DNA from: Lyophyllum atratum
Lineage: Eukaryota; Basidiomycota; Agaricomycetes; Agaricales; Lyophyllaceae
DNA length: 64,000 bases
NCBI GenBank assembly: GCA_014905825.1
Contig: JACGCN010000004.1
Span: 310,001 to 374,000 of the forward strand
Reading direction: 5' to 3'
Numbering within the stretch: the stretch's first letter is position 1; each line of letters opens with the position of its first letter. Positions 1 through 11,400 of the stretch are shown here, piece after piece. The position numbers were made by a program, and so were the translations under genes. A model generated the notes under the pieces. It had not been told where the DNA came from and did no database searches. It worked only from the letters and a program-made list of their open reading frames with translations.

Positions 1-366
1 GATACGTATACGATGTCCTGGTCTCCTGTATACGAGACTCAATTATTTATTGCTAGGGAGACTGGTGCATTCGTATGACGCACGTTTAAGGATCTTCATG
101 CTTTTGAGGTCGTTGATGGCTGTGTCGTCGGTGGGGTCGTGTATTCGCTGGCGAAGAAGGTCGTCCAAGTCGCATTCAGGTGTCTGAGCTGTAAGTCGTC
201 AGACAGACTCGAGAATATCGATACGTGCCACCAACTCACCTAAGGTGATACGTTCTCGGCGGGTCTTTTTCCGAGGAGGGGTGACATCCGTGTCGCTCGA
301 GTTCGCGACGCTTATCGACCGTTTGAGCCTATATCGAGTCGGTGTAGATGTTGAGGAGGACGACAT
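1..366 (-). CDS. Unknown protein, 5' part, truncated by left window edge
   Basis: I do not recognise this gene. An ATG at 366 opens a Ser/Thr-rich then basic N-terminus (PPRKKTRRER, which looks like a nuclear localisation signal). A GT-AG intron follows around 190-242, then an acidic exon (TPECDLDDLLRQRI) to position 84. A second intron at 26-83 (58 nt, GTGCGT...TACAG) keeps the frame into a last exon that leaves the window at position 1. Without that second intron the frame would stop at 43-45 after a short tail, so the splice is inferred. A nuclear role is only a guess from the basic patch. Confidence 0.5.
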
Positions 367-1619
367 TGAGGGCGGCGAGAGAAGAGTATGTTGTAGGATA
401 GGAAGAGATGGCGACTTGTAGTTGTGGAAGGAGCATCAACAAATCAACTTGTGACGCGACGTGCCGGAGCCTCTTTAGGGCAGGCCAAGACGCGTACATA
501 AGTCACGTTGTGATTCTGTCGGTCAACCTCCTCCTCCTTCTTTACTCCAACCGGTGGCAAGTATTCCCAACCTCGACAACATCCCTGCTTCTTTGCTAAG
601 TGTATAAAAACGGCGTCTAGTAAACTGAAAGAAAAGGTTTCGTTTCTCCGCGAACGGAGTGGAGAGAATTTACTACGAGCATGCAGGATACAGATTGATG
701 TACTTGCTTGGCAAGCTTTGTAGGTTTGCCTTGAATGACGTTGTCTTGTCGGACAAGACAATGTCATAGTCGCGCCAATGATAAACCTTAGTAGCGTCGA
801 AGTCGAGTATGAAACGACGGTCAATGCCTGATCGCGTGCTCTTTACGAGCGTTCGAAGCTTGCATGCTGTTCCCTAGACCACTACATTCATTAACGTTTA
901 AGGTGAGCTTACCACGCCGCCACGAGAGTCCAGACATACCTACTGTTAGGCTGGGATAATCCTATCCGTTTGAAGACCTCAGCCTATCTCCACTACATGC
1001 CCGGAGAATAGATATACCAGCGTCGATACTCGTGACCAAAGCATTTATCTGACGAGCCAAACTCTGTCAACGCTGTTTTTCACGCAGGCGGCAGCTGGGG
1101 ACATATCATGATTGCAGCTCTTCTATGTTTGATTCAAGTACATCGGACCCCGCAAGAAGCTTGCTCTAACAACATCGCAGAACACATCCATACATAACCC
1201 ACGTCAGGAATTTACCCGTAGTCTTCAAGAGTATAGGGTCCTCATGGTGTCAGCGTGCTGTAATATTTGGACATACATGCCGAATTGTTCCAACTTCTTT
1301 GACACTCTCAATAGCGCCGGGGTTCCCGAGCGGGCCTACAAAGTGACAAGTCTCTTGACAGACCATACCCCTGCCAGAACATTTATGACCACCGGACCCC
1401 AAGAAGCGCCTTATAGCATCCGGCCCTCTCAGATGGAGGTGTTTTTGCCACTGGTTCGTGCCCAATGCGCATCACTTGATCCCCTGCACTCAAATTTCCG
1501 TATTGCACGGATGGAAGACCGCAGATCGCCTCTGTCAAATGACAATTTGCGCCAGTGAAGTCCGTACAATGAGGTTTCTCACTATTGACTTGAGATACAG
1601 GCCCTTGGTTACTGATACT
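367..1619. other. Intergenic, no gene recognised
   Basis: About 1.25 kb between the start of the left-edge gene and the 3' end of the first CoA ligase. Short open frames occur on both strands, but none shows a family motif, a splice pattern or homology to other parts of the window. It presumably holds the promoter of the left-edge gene. Confidence 0.5.
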
Positions 1620-4521
1620 TTACAGTTTGGGTCGAGTTTTTCTGAGCATCTTCGCCTCCTCACGAAGAACCCGCCGCAAGAGCTTCCCGCTCGGGGAAAT
1701 AGGGATGACAGGGATGAACTCCACGCCGCCTGCGAGATGCTTGTAACCGACTTTGTTAGCTGCGACGTGCTGCAGAAGTGTCAGCTCGACGCGCGGACAT
1801 AATAGGTACGATATAGACCTGGATAATGGACGCTTTGATTTCTCCGGCGGCAGTCCGATCCTCATTCACGCGGCGATTAGCATCGGCGGTTAAGACGACA
1901 AAGGCCAGAGGGACCTCTCCACCTGCACACAGTATGAATCAGCGATGACGATTGGTTCTTAAGGATGTCCACGAACTGTAATCGTCCGGAATACCCACGA
2001 CGCAAGCCGAGGAAACGCTCTCATGATCTAAGATACACCCCTCAAGCTCTGCGGGAGCCACTTGAAAGCCTTTAACCTGATTTCATAGGTCCAAACTTGA
2101 TAATTCCGGTATCAACTTCTTGATTCTTTGATTCCTACCTTCATGATTTCCTAATAGACCCCGGTGTCAGCCCGTCAGCAAATGAATATGTTGTGGAGCG
2201 ATGACCTTCAGTCGATCAAGAATCCAGATCTCCCCCTTCCTGTCGATCTTGGCCTCATCACCGGTTCTTACCCATCTGAAGAGAGGTCCGGACGTCAACT
2301 CGGAGAGGCCGCAAATCAGACAGATATACTTACCCATCAATAAATGTCTCTTTAGTCCTGGATCGCGCGAAAAGAAATGAGATAAGAATTCTTCGACCAG
2401 GATTTATGACATACGCTTCTGCGTTGTTCGCATAACCAAGTGCCACAGAAGGTGTCTTGATATATAGTTCACCAGCTTCATCATACCCAGCTAGCGACCC
2501 ATCCGATTTGATGATCCGACTAACAGTTCCAGGAAGGAGCTGCCCGGCACCTAGGTAGGGGGTTCATTTCACATCATAACGCAGAAGAATAAGAGAATGA
2601 TCACTGCCTGAGGTTCCCCGCTTCTGGTCGATCGGCCACATGGTGGTCGCTGTGCAAGTCTCGGTCATCCCTAATTGGCTACCACGTTAGAGCCCTCCCG
2701 TAATCATGCAGACTGACACCGTACCATAGGCCTGGCCGATGTGCGCATCAGGGAGAAGCTCGAAGAGCTGCTGATTAACCTCATGGGAGAGGGGAGCAGC
2801 ACCGCACATGATCATTCGAATGTATCGACGCAAATCGTAGTTCTTTACAGCGGGGTGCTCGAAGCATCTTAGACAAAGCTCCACCTATGGGAGGAAGAAG
2901 TACGTACCTTACACAAAAGGATTACTTGCGGGGGTACAAGCCTTGGGATTTACAATCAGATCGGGAAAGGTTCGAAGCTGCACTAGGAGTTCGGGACACA
3001 ACGTACAAGAGATGCGAGATGCGATGCCTTACAATGCTATTGAGCATCTCGACGAAATTGAATTTTGGGACAACGACTAAAGCCATCTGTAGCAAATCAT
3101 TTCAGCGCTGCTTACCATAGCTTACTTATCGGCACATATAATTCCACTCACCGCGCTAAACAAGATATAATGGAGCTGTTAGGTGAGCGAGTAGAGCGCA
3201 ATCAGAGATAAAGTCCAATCGAGCACCACCAGCGAGCATGCGCCACATACATTGATAACAAGGCCGTAGATATCTACATTCTGCTCGTAAGATAGTGAGC
3301 CATGATCGGTGAATAAGAAACGTACGGTAAAACGGTAGGACTGGTGTAACACGGACGTCAGTAACGACGATTCGATACTAGTTCAGACGCATATTCAAGG
3401 TGTACCCACCTCCAATTGCGACATCGCCAGGCCTGTATCGCTGGTCATCATAATCACAGTAATCCTTATTGACATTGTTATGAGCAGCAATCTGAATGAC
3501 ATTAGCTATCAGCGCATAATGGGCGATGGCGACAGCCTGGATGGATGGATCTGCTATCAGTGTGTTACGTGGAGGATGATGCCAAATTTACCTTGGGCTT
3601 CCCAGTGGTGCCTGATGAGAAACTCAAGAATGCCAGTTTAGTTTTCGCCTCGCCTGGGTTTAGCCTCCTTTCGACGAAGGTCTGATCGCTAGGTACATTA
3701 TGTCCCTTTTGAATCAGAGTTTCAATGCTCAGATGATGTCCCAATGAGCTGGCTCCAGTAGTGTTGAATAGAATGATCCTTTCGGAGGGAAAATTTGCTT
3801 CGCGCGCGGCAGAGAGGGCAGTTTCCAAAGAGCCTGGGTGAACGATCATGAGCTTGGCTTTGGTTTGCTCCAACTGGTACAAGAGTTCATTGCTGGAGAA
3901 GTCTGGATTCGCGCCCCTTTATATGGGAAGCCATCCGTGAGTTCGTCAACCAGATAGCAATGAGATGGATGTGTAGACGAACGATATCACCCCTCCAAGC
4001 TGATGGACGGCCCAAATTGCAACTGGATAGTCTACAGATAGGCAGTGTTCAGCAGCGACGAAGCCTGTAGGAACCCAACGACACGAGATTCTCACCAACA
4101 TGGTTCCGGCTGAAGATGAGCACTTTATGCGCTGCTCAGCCTTGTCTCAACATGCTTGATGCGGGACTTGACCTACCAACTTCATCCTCGTCTGCTCGAA
4201 AAGATGTGCGTAAGGATTACACTTCTGCTGCAAACGGAATGAGGCATTACCGATCCCGAAATTAGATCTCAAACCGTTGGCGAGTCCGAACGTTCGTTGA
4301 CGGAGCTATAAACCACTAGTATTTGAGAAGGTTGGCGAACCAAGTTGTGACAGACTGACTTCAGCTTCCCCTACAGCTCTTCCCGTCTCATCCTCAATAA
4401 GCCATGGTATCTTCGAGGTCCTGACCGGCCGACATTCGTGCACGGAATCGAATATGAATTGCGGGATGGTAAGGTGATCCGGGATGTTTGGGAGCGGCGC
4501 AGATGGCGAATACACATCCAT
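1620..4521 (-). CDS. AMP-dependent CoA ligase, 4-coumarate-CoA ligase-like (paralogue 1)
   Basis: ANL-superfamily adenylating enzyme that should activate an aryl or fatty acid with ATP and transfer it to CoA. The start ATG at 4521 opens MDVYSPSAPLPNIPDH, which aligns with the start of the neighbouring paralogue. In order one can read the N-terminal substrate domain, the phosphate loop SFSSGTTGKPK near 3600, YGMTETC split by an intron near 2640-2730, the hinge region RTGDEAKIDRKGEIWILDRLK around 2200-2270 and VKGFQVAPAELE near 2040-2075. The catalytic-lysine region SPSGKLLRRVLRE lies near 1660-1690. Many short introns interrupt it, but every conserved block I checked is open, so it looks functional. 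The protein ends RKTRPKL, where PKL resembles a weak peroxisomal PTS1. It is the downstream member of a tandem pair on the same strand. The exact substrate cannot be told from sequence. Confidence 0.88.
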
Positions 4522-5002
4522 CCTAACAGGAAGGCCTTGGGGGTAGACCCGGGGAGGCTGGTTCTTGTCGAAACTGTGCATGGGATACTTCCATCGGACC
4601 GTCGTGATGCGAAAGCTATGGTCAGGTGTGGTCAGGTGTGTACAACGTGCCTCGGTCCTAAGCGAACTGCGCGATTTTACTATATCAGGTAAGTATGTAC
4701 GCGATCAATTCACATCACTTGACAAGTGAACGGGGGAGAACACATCTACCATAACGCAGCATTGAGAGATTAAATCCTTCCTTTCACGCGAAACACCCCA
4801 CTCAGAACCCGAAGTGAGGTCTACGATCGGCAGGTTGGGATAGTGGGCCAAATTTTACGCTTGGTTCTTCCTAAGCCTTGTTCCGAAGAAGTTGATGGTC
4901 GGTGGTGATACCAAACATCAATACAGGTGACAGCGATTTCTCAAAGAAAAAGAATAAACGCATGCAAGGGTATAGAAATCGCACATTGACATAAACGCTG
5001 GC
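4522..5002. other. Spacer between the two CoA ligase genes
   Basis: 480 bp between the start of paralogue 1 and the stop of paralogue 2. It should hold the terminator of one and the promoter of the other. I see no further gene and no clear TATA box. Confidence 0.5.
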
Positions 5003-7810
5003 TCATAGTCTGGCCCGACATCTTCCTTGACTCGTTGCAAGAAGCTCTTTCGCTCTGTCACGCAACAAGCGACGAAGTAATTTGCCGCTACCATTTTTCT
5101 GTCCAGAGGTCAATCCTTTGTCAAGCAATGACGATAGGGGCAATAATTACAGGTATTTGTTTGATGACTTGGACCCCTCCTTTGAGTTGCTTGTAGCTGA
5201 CTTTCCGATCTGCAACGTGCTACAGGTCCAGTTACACATTGACTTCTGCAAAACTATAAAAACTGGTGGAACTGACCTTCATGATGCTACACTTGATCTC
5301 GTAGTCAGCCTCAGGACCAGAGGTAGCTCGATGTTGTGCATCGGGCGTCAGAACCACATAAGCTAGCGGCAGCTCCCCGTTGTACGCGTCAGGCACACCT
5401 ACTACACAACAGTCTAAGACATCGGGATGGGACAGAAGACAACCTTCCAACTCCGCCGGCGCAACCGGGAATCCCTTGACTTTCATAAGTTCCTACGTGC
5501 ATATTTTAGCATTGAGCGAGGACACTCCGAGACGATAGTTTACCTTGAGCCGGTCGATAACGAAAATTTCGTTAGCCTCGGAAATTGACACTTGGTCGCC
5601 AGTGTGAATCCATCTTTTCGAACATCAATGGCGCTAGTATACTCGTCTATTGAAGACTTGCCCGTCAATAAAAGTGTCATTTGTCCTGTTAAGAGTGATC
5701 AGAAACAGGAAAATCGAGGCAAAAACCACGTACGCCTCGTCATTGTTCAAATAACCAAGGGCCGCAGCAGGTCCTTTGACGACTAGCTCTCCCTGTTCAC
5801 CATGCTTAGCCAAGGAACCATCCGCTTTGATGACTCGGGCTTGGACACCGGGCAGAAGCCTACCACCGCCTGCCGTACATGTTAAACGTGTGAATCACTG
5901 CCTTCGGAGAAACTGAGTAGGCCATACTTCCTAGAGGCCCTCGTTTCTGTGTTCCTGCAATCATCGCCAAGGTCGTCGTCATTTCAGTCAGACCTTTGAT
6001 CAAACCAGATCAGTGGTTAAGGCGGCAACATAAAACACACTCGTCGCACCATATGCTTGACCGATTTGGGCATCTGGGAACAAATCGTACAACTGGAATT
6101 GCACTTCACTTGCGACAGGAGCGGCACCTACGACGCGTTAGTTGTTTCGGTGCCTAAAGGCGTGGGACTGACCTATAATCAAGTGTCTGACGGAGCTGAG
6201 ATCGTGATTCCTGACCGCAGGATGCTTTGACAGGCTGTCAGAAAATGTGTTCTGGTCCATCATGATCGGGGACCCAGACATACCTTGCACAAATCCACGG
6301 CCAATGGAGGGACAAGCCTGATGCTGGGGTTCAAAACATCTCCCACAGGAAGGCTCGACGTACACGTACACGAGATGAGTGATACGGTAGCGCACGATGC
6401 TCTCAAGCATGTCCAGGAAGTTGTACTTTTCGACAACGACTACAGACATCTATTGCAAATCTAGTCAGGTATTCGTAGGACCAATCATCTCAGCTGATCT
6501 CACCGCAGAGAATAACGAAAAGTGCAGCTAAAGCAGGTTGGACGGAGAACGAGCATAAAGGTCGGAGGCGACGTACATTGATAACGAGACCGGCCACGTC
6601 TTACAGACGGGGTGAATAATGCCTCCACTTGCTGACATGCGTATGCGTACGTACGGTAGAAAGGTAAAACTATTTAAAGAGAACGACGTTAGAGGTTATT
6701 CGTCAGGCTGAGGAAACACTGGTCACCTCCAAGGGCCACGCCTCCTGGCCGATATCCCCGGTTTCCTCGAGAAGAATGTACTTCATCCACCTGATTGTGA
6801 GCGGCCATCTGAATGATATTGGCAATGAGAGAATGGTGCGGTATTGCCACTGCCTATATTGTCGTTCTGTCAAACAAACCATACACGTCAAGACGGCGTA
6901 GCCGTAAGAACTTACCTTGGGCTTGCCCGTCGTCCCTGAAGACCAAGAAAGTAAGGCGACTTTCCTTTTCCCTTCTCCCGGATCAAGAATGCACTGTTGG
7001 AATTCGAGACTTTGTTTGAGCCCAGCCTGTATCAAACCATGCACGTTCGGTATCCTCGGCTCGTTATGGTTCAGCTGATCTATCAGGATGACACGGTCTG
7101 AAGGAAGGCCAGCCAGACGAGCAGCGGAAAGGACGGTGGCGATATTACTAGAATGTCCGACAGCGAATGTCACTTTTGCAGTTCTCAGCTGATGGCCAAG
7201 CTCCCCCGTCGTGAACTGCGGATTTGAGCAGCTGAGGCTGGGTGAGCGATAGAAAACGCGTGGTGGGAGAGAGCGCCGGTACCTTACGATTCCTCCGAGC
7301 ATCAGCACAGCCCAAAGAACCGTTGAATATTCTGAAGAAAGAACGAGTTAGCTCAAGATCACCGAAGGTGATCGTAGGACGAGATACCTATGTGATTGGG
7401 GCTTGAGAGCATGACTGGAGGATGGGAGTTCAATTACGAGCAGACTATAGCTATCAAATAACGTACCAACATCGTTTTCGCCTGGTGATGAGTTAACAGG
7501 AGTTAACACTGAGAAGATGAACTCGCAATTAGATGAACATACCAATGCTGTATGTAGAGTGTAGTACACTTGCCAGCGCGCGGGTGTTATTCTTTACCTA
7601 GGATGGAGTCAATTAAGAAGCAAAAAAACTATCGGGACGGGATTTCACCTCTTCAAAACCAATTTTCCGGCCGGTGTTATCCTCAATGAGATAGGGTACT
7701 TCCCTGCGCGCCGGTTTCAACGGGTGCTGATATTCCAGCATGAACTGTGTCAGGGTAATATCATCCGGAATGTGAGGCAAAATGCTGGACTGTGGGTAGA
7801 TTTCCTTCAT
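5003..7810 (-). CDS. AMP-dependent CoA ligase, 4-coumarate-CoA ligase-like (paralogue 2)
   Basis: Tandem paralogue of the preceding ligase and the same ANL-family chemistry. The ATG at 7810 opens MKEIYPQSSILPHIPDD. The phosphate loop SWSSGTTGKPK lies near 6930-6960. YGLTE is restored across an intron near 6000-6060. VKGFPVAPAELEG is at about 5445-5485. The C-terminal exon junction is clear: a 52-nt intron (5099-5150, GTAATT...GACAG) joins KQIP to KNGSGKLLRRLLR, rebuilding the catalytic-lysine motif. The protein ends CRARL, and ARL fits the canonical PTS1 consensus, so peroxisomal import is likely. Introns are short and numerous. The duplication probably predates sequence divergence, because the paralogues differ at many positions while keeping all core motifs. 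Substrate unknown; aryl or medium-chain acids are usual for this clade. Confidence 0.88.
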
Positions 7811-8419
7811 CGAATTCGTCTCGAGGAAGCAGAGAGTGTCTGGGAAGGAAGCGGGGGTTGCAGCTAACAGACGACCTATTCGCGTGGGAGGACAGTTTAT
7901 ATTGCATAGGTTCATGTCTCTAAATGGGGGAGCTTAGGAGTCTAAAATTGACGACAGATACCAATAGGTTGACACTTCTTTTTCCTTTTTACACGAAGTC
8001 AAGGATCTCAGGAGCCATCACCTCTAAGTTTCTGTTGCGTCCCCGATCCGATTGGACCGCTTTGGGGGCCTTTGCCCTGAAAGGGTTGAGCGGTTTGTGA
8101 TGGATGATATACAAGATCTCCCGAGCGTAAGCTGTCGACGAGTGGCCGTCGGACACGAGAGATGTTGATCGAGCAAGTGACGCAGAAGGGGCAAAGGGAT
8201 GAACACCGGACGATAGAGGTGGCCGGACGTCAGATAAGTGGCCGGTCCGGTGACCTTGCGCAGATCACAGAATACCCGGTTGCTGGACAAAAATACTATC
8301 CAGAACCGTCGACGGCCGCCGTTGTCGAATCGGAAGGTGACGCGGGTAAGATCACAAGACCTATGAAATGCTTCGAAGAATAAGTTGCGCTGCCATCTAG
8401 CCGACTCTCGTTTGCACTC
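7811..8419. other. Intergenic between ligase paralogue 2 and the peroxin gene
   Basis: About 600 bp upstream of the second ligase and downstream of the peroxin-like gene, both on the minus strand. It should contain the ligase promoter. Short frames here have no recognisable motif. Confidence 0.5.
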
Positions 8420-11400
8420 TCATAAACGAGGTACTAGGTCCGAGTACGGTTCGCTCTCGGTAAGGCTATCTTTCCCCTTCGCCCCAGCAGCAGTCGTAAT
8501 CGCAGCGTCATCGCCCCGCGCGAAGCTAGCCCGATGCGCATACCACCACCTCATCGCAGCCTCTTTCTCGCGGTCACCAACCCTTTCCAATATCTCAGCG
8601 AACAACGCATCCACTAATTCCTTCCTTCTCCTCTCTTCTTCCACATCATCTCCCACCTTACCAGCGCCGCTATCAGATTGAGTGCCTCTCGTAATGATGC
8701 TTCGAATCTCGTCTAATGCGCGAATCATGAGTGGCAGGGGAAGCGAGGGAACGGTCGAAATTAAGGTCAGGTGGAGACGATGCAAGCGCTCCCTGGAATC
8801 AGTGCTGACGGAATCCTCCTTTCTGCCCTTTGCAGATAGTTCCCGGATCGTATCAAGTATCAGGGTGATACAATACCACCCAAGCAGTTGACCTTCCTCA
8901 GGATTCGATGCGGCTGAACCAGAAGAACTTGCGCTCCTAACAAGCGCAGCATATGCGAGCCGCAGCTGTGCCGTGCTCAGCCTTCCATCTTGAGAATTCT
9001 AAAGAGAAGAAACAGAAGGGGCGTAAGCATGCCGGTAATTCAGATATGTATCAGTGCCGGCAAGGTGTTTTAAGCGAAAAAAGGGATATTAAAGAGACCC
9101 TGACGCGAACAAGGCAGCAGCAAGCGCGAGATAATCCCAAGGTCGGCGTAACCCTGGGGAAACGCCGCAGAGCGTGTAGAAGAGTATACACATGCGTGGC
9201 GACAGAAGAGCGGCAAGCTTACCTCTATCAAGCATTGGGCATAGTACGGGACCAACCGATGCACAAATCCGGTCAACCCCAGAGCCTCGGTGGAACTAGA
9301 GCTCCTCTTCGCGGCGACTTCCTTTGGCTCCCGGCTTTCATGTTCCGTTTCCCGTGCTATTTGCCGACGATCAGCACTCGCCGGCAATCCAAGCTGCAGC
9401 AGATGACCGGGCTGGTCCTGTTGCGCGTGGGACGCAAAGATAGAGAGGACGACCGAGTGCGCGGACTCGTATGTCTCACGGTGGGACGGGTCTGAGAGGT
9501 GGCTAGTTGTTAATGGAGTCAGCGTGGGTTTACGAATATCCGGAGATAGAAAATGTGAAGGTTGTCCGAAAAGGGAGGGTTAGGTATGAAGGTAGAAGAC
9601 CCTATGTCGCCGCATGCATCGCAACAGAAAGATCTTTAGAAAGATGACCCAAAGTTCGAGCCCTGAAGGCAAAAATCCGACGAGCATGGAAAATGACATA
9701 TGAGTATCGAAGTGAGCTCCCAACGCCTACAATTGCATGGGAGCAAAGGTATGACGAGAACTGGGAAACAGACATAACAGTCACCCAGGACCAGAGTGGA
9801 CTGATCAATAGGTAGATCCGTGTCAAGTGCCAAAGAAAAGAAGGCCCACGGAAGGGGTAAAGAGAGCGTGGGTAGAAATGTTGGACTTGACTGTCAGCCA
9901 TGACGATGTAGTGCAACGTCCAACATATCGCATGATAGGATAGATCAAGCAACGAGGCAGCCGAAGCCGAACGGAAAAAGAGATAGTAGAAATGTTGGAC
10001 TCGACTGTCAGCCATGACGATGTAGCGCGACGTCCAACATATCGCATGATAGGCAGGTCAAGCAACGAGGCAGCCGAAGCCGAACGAAAAAAGGAAAAAG
10101 AGACAGTATAAATGTTGGACTTGACTGTCAGCCATGACGATGTAGCGTAACATCCAACATATCGCACGATAGGTCAGGTCAAGCAACGAGGCAGCCGAAG
10201 CCGAACGGAAAAAGAGATAGTAGAAATGTTGGACTCGACTGTCAGCCATGATGATGTAGTGTAACATCCAACATATCGCATGATAGGTCAAGTCAAGCAA
10301 CGAGGCAGCCGAAGCCGAACGAAAAAAGGAAAAAGAGACAGTAGAAATGTTGGACTTGACTGTCAGCCATAACGATGCAGCGCAACATCCAACATACCGC
10401 ATGATAGGTCAGGTCAAGCAACGAGGCAGCCGAAGCCGAACGGAAAAAGGAAAAGGAAAGAAGATACAACAGACAAACTGTCAGCCATGATGCTGCAGCG
10501 CAAAATCCAACATATCGCATGATAGGTCAGGTCAAGCACCAAAGCAGTCGAAGCCAAACGAAAAAAACGAAAAACGAAAAAAAGAGCCAACACACAAGCC
10601 CATCCACAATCAACAGCGGCTCCGACGAAGTCGGAATACAAGAACGCAACAAGAAGGCGGTACTCACGGAACGCAGAGCCCCCATACACAATCCCTCAGA
10701 CATCCCACTCCAAGTAACGGCACAAGCTGTTCAATACACGCAAGTGTATACGCCGTTTTCGCTTCTTCAAACGCACCCGCACCCGCGCCACTCCCAATCC
10801 TTCCAGGGAAAACTGTATAGAAGCAGCAGCGTCAGAACCCACAAGCTCCTGCTCCGGGACCATAACCAACCAACGTACCGACGCCCAAGTCAGCTACCAA
10901 CTCCCTTACGAACTGTTCACAGTGGCTCCCCCCTACCCCCACTACCCCCGTATCCCGGCTCGGGGGGCATTTGAAAGAGAGAATGTCGAGGGCGAGATAG
11001 AATACTTTGCGTAGTTCGACGAAGCCTGGGTCGTCGCTGGTAGCAGTGGCTGTGACGCCGCCGAATTGGGAGACGACGAATGAGATGTGGGAGAGTGTCT
11101 TGAGAGTTGACTCTGCGAGTGACTGGGGAGGTGTTGTGGGTGGGGAGTGGGCTGGAGGGCGAGCGTATACGACGGCGCCTAGGACACCGTCGGACACCAT
11201 GACCACGGTGAATAGGAAGGTCTTGAGTAACAACCAGGTAGACTTGAATAGGTCCCTTGTATCTGGAGCTATGATGGACTCATATCAGTGTTGGGAACGC
11301 CAGAGTAGACTGAGATGCACCGTACCGATTTCTGTCTCGCTTAGGATGGTTGCGAGTTTACTTCCTCTGTAGTCTCTCTCGATTCGACTCGCAATATCAC

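Noticed and set aside
1244..1802. Two + strand frames opposite the 3' end of ligase paralogue 1
   Set aside because: No recognisable product; the overlapping minus strand encodes the conserved ligase C-terminus.
8953..9495. 180-codon + strand frame opposite the peroxin-like gene
   Set aside because: It is antisense to well-supported exons with splice sites and a family-like sequence on the minus strand.
9870..10580. Repeat array as a CRISPR-like structure
   Set aside because: Units are directly adjacent, over 110 bp long and have no unique spacers; the host is a eukaryote.
9602..10689. Overlapping minus-strand frames with repeated peptide (MRYVG...SASAASLLDL), resembling a tandem-repeat protein
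   Set aside because: They are a by-product of repeat units that happen to be near multiples of three. The frames shift between units, and the whole array lies inside an intron with good splice signals.
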